From Isoetes taiwanensis (Eukaryota > Streptophyta > Lycopodiopsida > Isoetales > Isoetaceae): a stretch of DNA of 64,000 bases. Under the pieces are notes generated by a model. That model saw only the letters and a program-made list of their open reading frames with translations, ran no database searches and was not told the origin of the DNA. The stretch lies in assembly GCA_021234155.1 (NCBI GenBank), contig JAJEKV010000570.1, positions 62,001-126,000 on the forward strand, read 5' to 3'. This document shows positions 46,804-58,700 of this stretch, in pieces (position 1 is the first letter of the stretch; each line of letters starts with the position of its first letter). A program made the position numbers and the translations under genes.

Positions 46804-49525
46804 TCTGTCTGGACCGTGCACACCCTTCTGAGGCAATCAATTATTTCACTTACAATTTCCTCTATGAATACACAAACTGCAAAGATTGATAGCACTCAAT
46901 CGTAATTTGTTCAAGTTGTGTTTTTATATGCAATCTAAGGGAAACTGTAGTTTTGGTTGTAACAGCAAAGCAATAAGGTTTGCCTAAATCCAAATCATGG
47001 AAGAAATATCTTACTGAGACATTTGGAACTGTGATTTATTTGAATTTAGGGAGATAAAGACTTGTATATGGTTTGACAGGTGAGCTGGCAGCAAGATGGT
47101 TCAATGAGGTATCTTACAGCTTTTAGCTCCCCTACCAGATTCCATTTATGTGGTCTTTGGTATGGCATCTTGCACGTCCCGCTGAGAGATCATATATTAA
47201 AGTAATTTTTGAGTTGCTTTACGTTTAAACAGTCAAAGGCCCCTTATTTTTGAATGGATTATGTACATTTTATACCTTGTTTTTAAGAAGCGTACCTTAT
47301 TTTATAATTATAGAGTCAGGTGTTCAACTGAACGGACACAACAGCAGTGCGGTAGACAAAATTGTGGAGCTCATCCAGGAAAAACAATGAACTCAGAAAT
47401 GAAATTTGAGGACCATAGAAAGCATAAATAGTATTCAGCTTTTACAATCAAGTGGAACATAAATAAAAATACTAAATGACAAGGCTAAAGTTAGAACTTT
47501 GCAAGGTAGGCCATGCGCTGGCAGCTCATCAAGGTAGGCCATGCTTTCATCCCACCAAAATTCTTCTCACAAAATCTTAACTGTTAAGCAGCAGCTCAAG
47601 GATTTGTGCTCATTTTTTTATCTTTTACATTTCAAATTCATATATTCTTGACTTGCCATACTCATCTTTGACACCTTAGAAAAGCAGCAAGAGGGATATG
47701 ATCGAGATACGTAAAGACTGTTAAGACATTAAGACAAATAGATGTTGAACAGAAGATATGAACAAGCAAACGAAAAGATAAAGAAGGCCAACTAGAAAGA
47801 AAGAAGGCAGTTTGGTAAAATGTCAAGAACAACATGGGCCATGCCCAAATAAAACGTGGCTAGTTAGGTTGCAAAGTAGCCGATTTTGAAAATTTGGCAA
47901 AACAAAGTATATGCAAAATCGAAGCACTGGTTTGCAAAAAAAAATAAGATAGAAAAAATGGCATTAGCAATAGGCGATATGGCAAGGATTTGACAGAACT
48001 ATCAATATGGACATCATGTTTTCCATCTATATTTGTGCCTAATGATTTGCAACAAAATGCTAGAGGTTTTCAAGACTAAAATTGAGATATAATCTCCAGC
48101 TCATTAACATGTCCCTTTCCAAAGGATCCACTAGAATCTATTGCCATTTTAGAATCTGCAGCCAAAGTTGGACCATGGACCAGACAAACAGGATGATCAC
48201 CATCAGCCCTTGAGACCAACATGGAACTCTCACCATCAACTGCTTCTTTTTCTTTTGAAAGTTATTATGTCAACTGCCGGGAATGTTCAGTTGGAATAGT
48301 ATAGTACAGATGCGTGAGAGCTATAGCCTCCACCTATAAGAAAACATGGTCTGAAATGGGCTTCAGAATCATCAAGATGTAAAAATTTTGGTCTGATCAC
48401 TATTGCTATCCACAATGTAGTAAGTTGGTTAGAGGGGCCAATTTCCTAATAGTTTAGGCAATATAAAAGTTTAGCGTTTCCAGATCAAATGTTATATGCA
48501 CCCTTTCTATTTAAGGTAATATACTACCCTTCATTATTCTAGGTTTAGGATAAGATAAGATAAGATAAATTTTTTGGCATTAAAGGATTTTATTGTGGCA
48601 GAAACTTTGATGGTTTATTGCATGTGTAGCTACATAGGTGCTTCTCTTGGAAGCCATTCCCCCTTTTTGCAGAGTTTACTATATCTGTGGATAGGCTTGC
48701 TATATGCAACTAGAGGTGAGTCCATTAGGCTAGATTCTTGCAGGTAAGACAACTTTATTTGCGTAGAGCTTATGACTTTACCTAAATCGTAGAGCCATTT
48801 TAGAAGCAGCAGTGGTAGAATGAGATGTCAACCAAAATGACATAGACCTCACATGTAAAATGTTTGCCTTCTTAGTCTAAGCACCTACAATTTTTCAACT
48901 CTTATATTTGATGTCAAATACATGCATCATAAAAAAGAAACCCTAGTAAACGTACATGAAAACAACAAAATCATACAGAAGATAAACTCCATGTCCCATT
49001 TGTACTCTAGAGTCGAACCCAAATCCATTCCTTGGCACTGCAAATGGGTACTCTCTCACATGTGAACAACCACCAAGAATGTTGAGAAATGTGGCAATAC
49101 TTGGTCTTATTGATTCTTGTTGCATTGAAAAATCACCTAATTACTCTTGGACATTTCCATACTATGCATATCCATCAAACAATGTATTCTAAATAACCTT
49201 ACACCTTATAGACATGTTGCATAGCACCATCTACAGTTCTGCATTTACAACGCATATTAATGCGTGCACTTCCCAACAAATAGATCTAATTCACACCCAG
49301 ATTGAATAATGCATACTTGAAAATATTTGCCAGCCACATGCACATTCTAGTCTTTTCTAATAAGGAAAAAGAATATATATTTAAGGCCTTGATGGACACA
49401 ACAATGAGATTATGCTTTAATATTCACCATCCATACAAATCTATCGATCCATTCATCCATCCATCCATCCATCCTTCTTCTATCTATTAAACATATAAAT
49501 GTTCTTATGTTTGACGTGTCGAATC
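46804..49525. other. Intergenic DNA; LINE-tail-like pentamer array
   Basis: No gene is seen. At 48,549-48,568 four GATAA units run into T6 and 'ggcat', the same arrangement as the LINE 3' ends at 14,651 and 63,911, so a short 5'-truncated LINE or its scar may lie here on the minus strand. A (ccat)n run lies at about 49,450-49,472. Confidence 0.4.
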
Positions 49526-49529
49526 CGGA

Positions 49530-49953
49530 GCATCAACTTGAGACCCTACGGGCTCACATTGCTTTGGGATGTATCCTATGATGTAGATGGCTTGGAAGTT
49601 TATATGTAAGCGATCCTACAATCCAAATTGATTTTGATTATGATCGTCGATTTGAGACCCTACAACTCACATTGCTTTCGAATATATCTGTCGTTGCAGA
49701 TGGCTTGAGAGTTTATACATAAGGGATTCTACGGTCTAGATTGATTTTGACCCAGATCATTGGTATTCTTGTGTTTGTTGCACCAAATCTAGAACGTTGA
49801 TCTGAGATCCTACTGCTCAGGTTGCTTTGGGATATTTCATATGTTGTAGACAGCTTGGAAGTTTATATGTAAGCGACACTACGGTCCAAATTGATCTCGA
49901 TTTTGATCGTCGATCCGAGATCCTACAATTCATGTTGCTTTGGAATATATAGT
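49530..49953. repeat. Degenerate tandem repeat, ~115-150 bp units
   Basis: Three full and one partial unit (starting near 49,530, 49,648, 49,797 and 49,913) share 'gagaccctac', 'cttggaagtttatatgtaag' and 'ccaaattgattttgat'. The sequence is non-coding. Confidence 0.75.
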
Positions 49954-50079
49954 ATAGTTCAATGCTCCCAAGCCTCCCATTTCAACCACTACATCAAGTA
50001 TTACTTCTTTGGAAACCACTACACTAAGCATAACTTCTTTGAAACTATTGATGATTTAAATGTAGTAAGTGTGGGCATG

Positions 50080-50735
50080 TAGATGTTCTACAATGTTCTA
50101 GATAGAGTATTGTAGACTATTTTAGATGTGTATGGGTAAACACCTCAATTTAAAAATAAAAAGTTTGAAACAAAAGAGTGTTCTAGAATGTTCTAGATGC
50201 TCATGGACAAGCATCTCGGTTAAAAATAAAAAATTTAAAGTGTTCTAGAATGTTCTAGATGCTCATGGGCAAGCATCTCAGTTAAAAATAAAAAATTTTA
50301 AAAAAATGATCCATAGACAGTATTCTAGATGTTCAAGGGTAAACACTTCTAGCAAAAAATAGCTTATTTTCAAAAATATTGCAAAAAGAGTGCTTCATCA
50401 AAATAAAATTGGATGGAGTGTTATAAAATATTCCAGATGTTCATGGATAAGCATTTCAATTTAAAAACAGTAAGTTTTAAAAATGTTGCAAATAGAGTGC
50501 TCCAATCAAAATAAGATGTTGTTCAGTGTTTTATAAAATTCTAGATGCTCATAGATAAGCGCCTCAATCCAAATATAAAATATTGCAAAGAGGGTGTTCC
50601 AATCGGGATAGAATATAGTAGATTGTTCTAAATGCTCATGGGTAAGCACCTCAATCTAGAAATTGAAAGTCTTAAAAAATGTTGCAAATAGTGGATAGAA
50701 TGTTCTAAAATGCTCTAAATACTTATGGGAAAATT
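50080..50735. repeat. Minisatellite with heat-shock-element-like cores
   Basis: About eight imperfect units of 55-110 bp carry a core 'gttctagaatgttctagatg' followed by 'ctcatggg.aagca.ctca' and an A-rich spacer. The core fits nTTCnnGAAnnTTCnnGA, the heat shock factor binding pattern, most exactly at about 50,183 and 50,235. Related units recur at 53,500-53,758 next to the copia element. Confidence 0.7.
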
Positions 50736-51319
50736 GTTGGCTATTTTCTAACCCTTGTATCCTTCTCCCGCTCTTTCTTACTAGCAAGAAAGGTCCAGAT
50801 TTATAATGGTTTGATCAAATTTTCATGTGTGGCAGGAGATCTTTTGGAACAATTTCAGAAGCATTGATATATTGAATGAAGGAGAATAAGAGGTTGTATG
50901 GTAGGACAAAAATTGATTATTCAAGTACTAAAGTTTGAAAAAAAAAAAAAGAGTATAAGCATGCTATACCGATCACTTGGAACCTGCCAAAGTACCTACA
51001 GTGGAACTTCTGGAATGGGTACTGTCTCTTTGTTCGTTTTATCAAAGGTAATTCACAAGTTCAAAATAAATGTCAAAAGCACGTTAATATTCAAGGTTAA
51101 GATAAAGACAATACTATTGTAGACCAAAACGAATGCATTTATTTTAGCATTTATTAGTTAATGAGATATTATACAAGGATCTAGGATCCAGTGTTGGGTA
51201 ATTTTCTAGGTAATTTTATCGTCCCTTATTAGTGCTTTTTGTGGTACGGTGTAGCATGCTTATGCCCTCCAATCATCCTGGTGTTATTTCACCACCAGAG
51301 TGTTCACGAGCATAGGCTT

Positions 51320-51660
51320 GTGAGCTCTATGTATAGGCTGCTTGTCAATGGTGATATCCTTCCGCCATCCACTAAGTGGTCCCTTTAGCTCTCACCTCCT
51401 AGTTGGAGGCGTATGTGGACTTGGGTTTGGGACAAACTACTCCATCCTAAGGTGGCTGTGCTTTGGTGACAGATTCTTCACAGATGCCCTCGTGTGAATG
51501 TGCTTATCCACAAATTTGATCCTTGAGTGTCAGCACTCTGCCCACTGTGCAAGCAAAGGGAGGAGACCATTGAGCATTGTTTCTTTTTATGTGATCAGCT
51601 CCAACCTGTTTGGTCTTGGCTACTTTCTCTTTTTCATGTGACGTTAACAAGTTAGCAAGT
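51320..51660 (+). pseudogene. LINE zinc-binding (zf-RVT) domain fragment
   Basis: The plus-strand translation gives WTWVWDKLLHPKVAVLW, then LHRCPRVNVLIHKF, ALCPLCKQREETIEHCFFLC and PVWSWL. This matches the zf-RVT domain at the end of plant LINE reverse transcriptases, with its 'CPlC...ET.eHlf..C' core. Stops occur inside. A related downstream piece is at 55,300-55,550. Confidence 0.75.
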
Positions 51661-51833
51661 GCTTCTGGCTATTTATCCGGATACATGAAATAAGTTGCGA
51701 AGCGAAGCATTTCATTTAGTATCAGGATGGTTGTTGTGGTCCATCTGGAAGCGCAGAAGATTGTGTATCTTTCTATAGAGTTCTGCTGCACCCAGAGGTA
51801 ATACAAACCAACACAAGCTGCAAGTACATAGGG

Positions 51834-52160
51834 TTGGGGACCGATTATCGCCTCTATACTGCTGTTCCTGAACTTTGGGAAAAGGTTGAGCAAATTGAAA
51901 ATTATGAGGAACGAGCAACCATGAAATGTATATTGGCAGCAAATCACTTGTTGCACAACCCTTGGGGGAAGGCACGTGTCCTGGAAGATGCAGGCCATGT
52001 AGGATGGAAAGGTTTGCCAGTGGCACGTGCTATAGAAACCGCATGGACTACTGCTTTAGAGGATATCTCTTCAGCCTCTCGGCGGGCTGGAAGACATGAT
52101 GCAATAGTCATAAGATATCAGGCTCCTACTGACATTTTGAAGCTTGGTCATGAATTATGA
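51834..52160 (+). pseudogene. Isolated coding exon of an unrecognised gene
   Basis: A clean plus-strand frame reads YRLYTAVPELWEKVEQIENY, EERATMKCILAANHLLHNPW and ends VIRYQAPTDILKLGHEL at TGA 52,158-52,160. An acceptor-like 'gtacatag' precedes it at about 51,825. There is no ATG in the right place and no matching exon upstream; LINE sequence lies there instead. It looks like a terminal exon of a host gene, separated from its gene or captured by a retroelement. The family is not recognised. Confidence 0.45.
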
Positions 52161-52310
52161 GCCATGCTCATTTTCGGGTGTGTTGTATTTATGTCCACAA
52201 TATAAATATATCAACTATTTGTACATGAAAACCTGTCCATTTCTTATCTTTGCACCTGTCACTGGCATGCCATTTTGTTTTCTCTGCTCGCTCTCAAGCC
52301 ACAACTGCTT

Positions 52311-52840
52311 GCAGTTTTGGACCTTTGATTTAGCTTTTTATAGTAGGAGTCTTCTTCAGCTTTTCAAATCGATGTTTCTTCTTCGTCTCAGTAGTTTCCT
52401 TTCTCTTTCTCTTGAACCATGTAGGGGAGGGCCTTCTTCCAGCATGGATAAACAATTCTTGACGTTTTTCATTCTATATTTTCCATCCTGGCCCCGCATT
52501 TGTCTGCACAAATTTTTGAAAAACTATGCAGTTTTCATAGCTGTTTGGATTGAAACAATTCTATTTCGTCCTTCGTGATTCTCAAAAGTTAAGTAGAGTT
52601 CTCTTCTTATCGGCAGTTTGGATGCATGATGCAAGTCCTCATGAGAATGCTAATCGATCCACTCCGTAGGATCGAGATTCTCATGAGGAGCGCATGCATG
52701 CATGCATGCATGCATGTTTTGCATGCAGTTTTAGATCTTTGGTTTAGCTTTTTATAGCAGGATCTTCTTCACCTTCTCAAATTGGCATTTCTTCTTCGTC
52801 TCCGCAATTTTCTTTCTCTTCCTCTTGAACCCATCCCCCC
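52311..52840. repeat. ~115-bp direct repeat pair
   Basis: 52,311-52,430 and 52,728-52,840 share 'gcagtttt.ga.ctttg.tttagctttttatag.ag', 'tttcttcttcgtctc' and 'ctttctctt.ctcttgaacc'. Between them lies a hairpin (52,637-52,688) and a (gcat)n run (52,689-52,720). Confidence 0.75.
52637..52688. repeat. Hairpin with 12-bp outer arms
   Basis: 'cctcatgagaat' (52,637-52,648) pairs with 'attctcatgagg' (52,677-52,688), and 'tcgatc' (52,654-52,659) pairs with 'gatcga' (52,670-52,675), leaving a 10-nt loop. The left arm with its flank ('gatgcaagtcctcatgagaa') recurs at about 53,359-53,378. Confidence 0.75.
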
Positions 52841-53758
52841 CTCCCTCCCTTTTTTAATTATGTATAATTAATTAATTCTCTCCCTCTCTCTCTATTTATG
52901 TTATGTTTATTGTTTCTCGTGGCACACATGACCAGCCCTTTTTGTTTTGGAGATTTTTATCTCATATATATGTTTTAATTTTTATGTTTTGCAGGGATTC
53001 AGTTAACATGCACTTTCTGGCTTCGTCGATATTCATATTTTTTAGGGACTGTTGTAGTAACCTGACGATTGTCCAAGCCCTTACTGAGGGCTTATCACTA
53101 GGGTTTTTCCTCGAAAACTCAAAAGGGGAGGGAGGGGGGTTAATCACGGTGATAAGCCTTGGCCGGGTACATCATCTAACATCTCATCATACTTTGTTAT
53201 GTTAACCAACAACTCCATCGAGGAGTTATTTTTATCTGCATAATTGTAATAATTTATAGTTAGTTTTTTGGGTAGTCTGCGATGTGCGGCTACCCACTCT
53301 CACTCAATATAAAACATCTACTGAGATGAATGAATGAAAGAGCCTACATACAGCGGTTTGGATGAATGATGCAAGTCCTCATGAGAATCTCTATATGTGA
53401 TGAAGCATTGTACTTTTTGTTTCATATATAATATAAAAAAATCTCATTCTCTCTTAAGGGGGACCAGTAAAAGAAAAATCTCATTTTCTATGACTCCAAG
53501 GATAGAAAATTCTCAAAAATGTTATAAGCATTCCAATCAATATAATGTTCTAGATGCTCATGGGTACACAGCTCAATCCAAAATTAAAAAAATTTAGCAC
53601 CTCAAACGAAAAATAGAAGATTTTTAAAAATGTTGTGAAGAGGCGCTCCCATCAAGATAGAATAGTTCTACATGCTCATCCTTCAATCGAAATAGAATGT
53701 TGTAGAAGGTTTTAGAATATTCTTCCAATATTCTAGGCGCCCATAAGTAAGCACCTCT

Positions 53759-55140
53759 TGTTGAATATAAGCCTCTGCATGTCCACGTACATACAGTCCT
53801 AGTCATCGATCCAGTCCTATGTCATGAGTCTTGTCTCTTGGCACAGTCACACCTCTTCAGAGGATATATATTGTATGCTATGCTGAGGGCTTTTCTCACC
53901 ATATCTATCTATTCATATATCCATATCCATGCTCTCTGTTATTTCACATGGTATCAGAGCATGCCGACCATTGAAGATTCTGGGAGCATATTTGGAGCAA
54001 CGATTCAAGCCGTGAGCGCATCCTTTCAAGAACAAGAAATCAAGGTTATAAAAGCTTCTGATTTTCTTTAAGCTTTTTTGTTTGCCCAACCAGGCTACGG
54101 CTTGCTTGGCCTTTGTGCCAACGGCCTTATCCTTGGTGAGTCTTGGTGGGTAATGATCTGGGTGGAGACTCTTTAAGCAAAGGATATAAAAAGGGAAGAA
54201 GATCTTGGTGGATTATATATGGCAATTTTTGGTGCAACTGCGAATTATTCAGTTCTATCTCTTGCAACAGTGGAAAAATTTGATGGAGATAAATTTTATA
54301 TTTGGAAGATTCGTATCAATTCTTTGCTGCTAGAAAGAGATTTGGTTAAGATTGTAGATGGCACAGAAGTTAAACCTGCAGATGCCGATGCTGCAACTAA
54401 GTGGGAGCAAAAAGATGCCAAAGCCAGAGCTATTCTTTAGCAATGCTTGAGTGATAATCTCGCACCAACGATGGTTGCTTTTGCAACTGCTAAAGAAATA
54501 TGGGACTTCCTAAATAGCATTTATAGGGATAAAGGGAAGTCTATAATGGTGTTCTTACGGAATAAATTATTGGATTTGAAGCTTAGTGGCACCAATGTAG
54601 TTAGTTTTGTAAGCGAGTATAATGCTTTACAACAGCAATTAGCATCCATAGGCTCTCCAATTGGTGATGATGAAGGAGTGGCTATACTTCTTAAAGATTT
54701 ACCACAAGTCTTTGATACTTTGTCATATAATCTGCTAAGTAACAAAGCTTTGACGCCACATGATGTAATTCAAGCTTTGCTTAAGGAGGATGCAAGACAG
54801 AAAACAAAAAAAGGGCCATCAGAATCTGCATTCATTGCTCGAAATCAACCCAGAAGAGAAAGAATTTGTTATTATTGCAAGAAGCTTGCTCGCGTGATTG
54901 TTGTTTGTCCAGAAAAGAATAAGAAAGAAGTGGAAGAGTCAAGGAAAAATGGCTCTAAATTGTTTTAGCCTGTGTGGAAACTATGTGAGTCTGAGTGAAA
55001 ATCTCTGTGCTTTGTGGTTCTTAGTGATCAGTTGTAAGTCATATATAAATTGTGTATGGACATTTGCGGCAGTGGGAGTGTTGAAGATAAGCCTCTCCAT
55101 TCCATGTCCATGTGCATTGCTTAGAGAATCATTATAAAAA
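53759..55140 (+). mobile_element. Ty1/copia element with most of pol deleted
   Basis: The left LTR (53,759-53,948, 190 bp) starts TGTTGAATATAAGCC, has a TATA-like 'gatatatatt', and ends TTTCACA. It abuts the primer-binding site TGGTATCAGAGC (53,949-53,960), complementary to initiator tRNA-Met. A gag frame (54,219-54,968) follows. At 55,079, after 'gcggcagtgggag', a second LTR starts TGTTGAAGATAAGCC. Protease, integrase, reverse transcriptase and RNase H are absent. The right LTR is recognisable for only about 60 bp before it diverges or is truncated. Confidence 0.85.
54219..54968 (+). pseudogene. Copia gag with degraded zinc knuckle
   Basis: Gag typical of copia elements (UBN2-type): VEKFDGDKFYIWKIRINSLL, EIWDFLNSIY, NKLLDLKLSGTNVVSFVSEY, LLKDLPQVFDTL. 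One in-frame stop (54,438-54,440) breaks it. The knuckle reads CYYCKKLARVIVVC, where the expected Gly-His pair is Leu-Ala-Arg-like text, so the zinc-binding histidine is missing. Confidence 0.88.
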
Positions 55141-55299
55141 GCAAATCAAACACTTGAGTTGCCCAAATAAGCTCCAATAAAGTTGAGGCATCTAGTGGAA
55201 TATCCATGAAACACAATGTGCAACATAGGACATGGGCCAAGTTATGGTGCTCAAGCTTCTTGATAACCCAAAAGTGCTGTGGAGACCACAAAGATACAA

Positions 55300-55991
55300 G
55301 ATGGTCATATCTTTTTTTGTAATAAGCTAAATGGTTTTTGGTCTTGGTTTTCTAGTAAATTTGGAGTTTCCAACAATCAAGATCTTTTATCTTTTCTCCA
55401 ATCTGATGACAAATTTGTTAATATCATTGCTTACATTGCTCTTTGGAACACATGGAAACCTAGGAATCGTGTCTTGTATGAGAATAAGAGGCTTTCTATC
55501 TTTTGGATCAAACTTCATTTTCAATTTGATTTTGAAACTCTTGGCTCATAAAAAAAGATATCATACTAACTATGACAGGAAGTGGGAAGCTTATGGAGAG
55601 TATAAGGGTCATTTTAGTTTATTTGTTTCAAATTTGAATGTAGTAGACTCTAATATTTTTTTCTCTGATGATCCTAGAATATCTTGAGTTTCTTCGAGGA
55701 TCTGGAAGAAACAAGTTTGATGACCACTCTCCTTTCTGCCAGTCATCAAAGGATCTTGTTTTTCAGAACAACCTGGCTACTTCAATGGAGTCTTTTCTAA
55801 TGAGAGCAGGTCACAGACAGTATCAGAAAGATAGTGAAGACCTGTGGGCTGCTATCTTTTGCAGGGAGGTAGTACAAATTCATTGTTTATGGGCATTCTT
55901 GATGAACAATAACTTCAGTCTCACTGAAAGGCAGTTATCAAGATATAGGTCCATGTATTATAACCATAAGCTTCTTGCCAACAAGAACTAA
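55300..55991 (+). pseudogene. LINE-tail fragment and unassigned coding piece
   Basis: At 55,313-55,550 the plus strand reads FWSWFSSKFGVSN and ALWNTWKPRNRVLYENK. This is the segment after zf-RVT in plant LINEs ('iLW.iWk.RN...f'), so it is related to the fragment at 51.3 kb. At 55,668-55,991 a separate frame reads LEFLRGSGRNKFDDHSPFCQ and SFLMRAGHRQYQKDSEDLWA. I do not recognise it, and it may be an exon of a captured gene. Confidence 0.5.
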
Positions 55992-55999
55992 TATAGAAA

Positions 56000-58700
56000 T
56001 ATGAGTGGCTAAACGAGACCGGAGAGAAGGAAAGCAAAAGTGGAAATCAAATGCAATGAACAACAGATCCCAAAGGGGCGCAAGGGACTAATGAGATGGT
56101 CGAGGTATAAAAAGGCAAATGGGCCAAGGACATCCAAATCTATGGAGAATGGAGGGGGACATGGAAAATGAACATCAATGGAATATGATAACAACAAAGT
56201 GCACATGAGACTAAACAAAACCAACGTGATTGACGAATCCCCTGAGTACCACCACAATGAAATATGCTAAAAACATTAGAACTAACCTATATAACAACAT
56301 GAACAATGGGTTCATGTGGATTTAAAAGGTAGCAAGAACAAATAAGAAGGAATAGAAAAACCAACAAGTAAAGCAAGTTGGGAGTATATCTTATACTTGA
56401 AAAACTTAAGACAAGAGTGAGAATGCAATACATTGTGCCAAATGAGTCAAGTACGAAAAGATGTAAAGATTACTAGAACTAGAGAAGCATGTGACACCCA
56501 ATGACAAATTAGGAAGTATGTACGTGGCAAATCATGAAGGGTATGCATCAAAAGAGAAATACGAGACATGGGGAAATGGCTGCAAAAGAGCCGATAGCAG
56601 TAACCTAACCCAAGCATAAATCGTGTTGGAGTAAATAGAGCAACGGTATCCGAGGTGACCACAAAGAGCAATGTGGGGCAAAAGCAAACGTGAGTAAAGG
56701 AGTGAAAGGGATCAATAAAAGAAAACTACAAATCATGATGCATATCTAAGATGAGCAACCAGATGGACCAAAACAATTAGAATGTCTACGCATATGTCGA
56801 CAAATGTAAGCTACGAAGAGAATAAAAATACCACCTACTACAATGCCAACCACCAGCAGTAAATGCCAAGAACATGAGGATGGGCCAGAAATCTATAGTC
56901 AAATAAAATATTGGGACTCTTAGAAATAATGAAAGAGCAAAATGAACGAAATGCACCAAATTCCAATCAATGTGCGCACATGGACATATTCAAGAACAAG
57001 ACAAGCATAGATTAAGGGATATTTCAATCCTAGCATAGCTAAGTATGTGCATTCGATACTAGAACTATCAGCCAAGCAAGGTTTGTCAAAGTAGACGTAC
57101 CCAAAAGGAAATGCAAAAAGAACAGTAGAAGAGCTCAAATGTCAAAATGCTTTTGGAAAATTGAGATGTTGCTGCGTTTGTCATTGCTAATGATCTTAGC
57201 TAGATTTGGATTGACAAAAACCAGATCTATCACTGCACTAACTCATCAAATGGATGGGTTGACGGAGATGAAGCTCAAGATGCCCATCATTGCTTAATAT
57301 AGGGACATAATTTGGATTGACGCTTGCACTAGCATGAATAATGATCGGGGCTTTATCTTCATAAATGCAACACATGGCGGTCACAACATCCAATAAATTT
57401 GCCAGTTTTCACTTTTGTTTTCATTTCACTAGTACTATTACTAATGATAGTGCATTTTATCAATGCCAACTTGATGCTTTTGAACTAATGCATTTCCATG
57501 TATTTCAAAATTGCAACACTCTCCTAGGATCAAGCACAGTCCTAAGGCTTTCATTGACATTTTCCTACTAAATCCAGAAACATTGCCTCCATGGTCCTCA
57601 AGCGTGAGGTCGTTGATGACCTTTTCACTAGGGCCAACACTAGCACTCTAGTGCTACACTAAATCAAGCCTCAATATTGGCCAACGAGGATACACTTCCT
57701 GATGCATACCTTTGTATCATCGTGAGTTTATAGTTGAGTTTGAAGAGTCTAAGAATTGTTGCTTTTATTGATGTTTTTTTAGTGCATTACATTGCTTCTG
57801 ACATCCCCTATTTCTGAATGAAAGCGGGTCGTGATAGCACTTCTGAGGTGAACATGATTAAGCCTACTACAAGTTACAAAGAGGCTTCAAGTTATAAAAA
57901 ACTGAACACTAATTACAAGACCTTGGGTATGTACTGAACTTGGACTACATAATGTGTTTATCTTGAATAATTCCTCTGCTGGGCATTCCAAATTCCTCTC
58001 TGGGCTCTTTTTCACCATCACAAGATTGTTATTATAATCAATTTACAACATGGTGAGCCCCATGGCTAAGCTTATGGGGCATGGACACACATAAATGGAA
58101 GCCTCTGAGCTTGACTTTGCATGGAGGTGTAATCCAGTAGGGGTCAATAGTGAATTGTACCATTCCGTACTCCATAGATTCTAATATATAGGTTGTTATA
58201 AGTGACTGGAAAGTTCTTCTGTTGAGAAGGGGAGGTTCATGAATTTACTTGTCTTTTGTTTTCTTCTTGATGTTTCCAGGTAATCAATACTTGTTCTTCA
58301 CCAAAAGTTCTTCAAGTCAAAGTCTTTATTCAGCAAAAACGTCTTATTAAATTAAAGAGGTCTGAAACGTCGTTCCAGAGCGGCACAACCAATCATAAGC
58401 TGAAAGTAATCAAAAGAATGTCAAGTATTATAAGAGTAGCCGTTAAGAAAAGCAGCAGACCATGGATACGACCAATTGCAGAGCCATCAATCATGAACAA
58501 AAATCTGCTTTCCAAAAGCAAATACATACATTAGTTCAGCCTAGAGCACACTTAGGGCTCATATGGAAAATAATTTACTGACGACATACTAGTAGCTTGA
58601 TTGAACCAAGCTGCAAGCATTGAGGAGCAGTAAAATGCCAAAAGTATTTTATTTCAATTAGGCTTGTCTAAAGGTTTCTCTAGATTTGTATGTGGCACGT
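56000..58700. other. No gene seen
   Basis: Purine-rich, AT-rich sequence with scattered short frames and no recognisable motif. The stretch at 57,800-58,700 probably includes the 3' flank of the minus-strand PORR gene. Confidence 0.35.

Noticed and set aside
49440-49475. CRISPR-like or regularly spaced repeat
   Set aside because: It is a plain (ccat)n microsatellite; no array with unique spacers exists in the window.
51200-52160. One gene joining the zf-RVT text and the exon at 51.83 kb
   Set aside because: The zf-RVT text has internal stops and belongs to a LINE, whereas the downstream frame has its own acceptor site and different character.
52888-52898. CT-rich run as a regulatory element
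   Set aside because: Simple-sequence run of ctctctctct type in a repeat-rich block; no gene follows.
56009-56257. 82-codon minus-strand Leu/Phe-rich frame as a membrane protein
   Set aside because: It is the complement of a purine-rich stretch, lacks context and shows no conserved motif.
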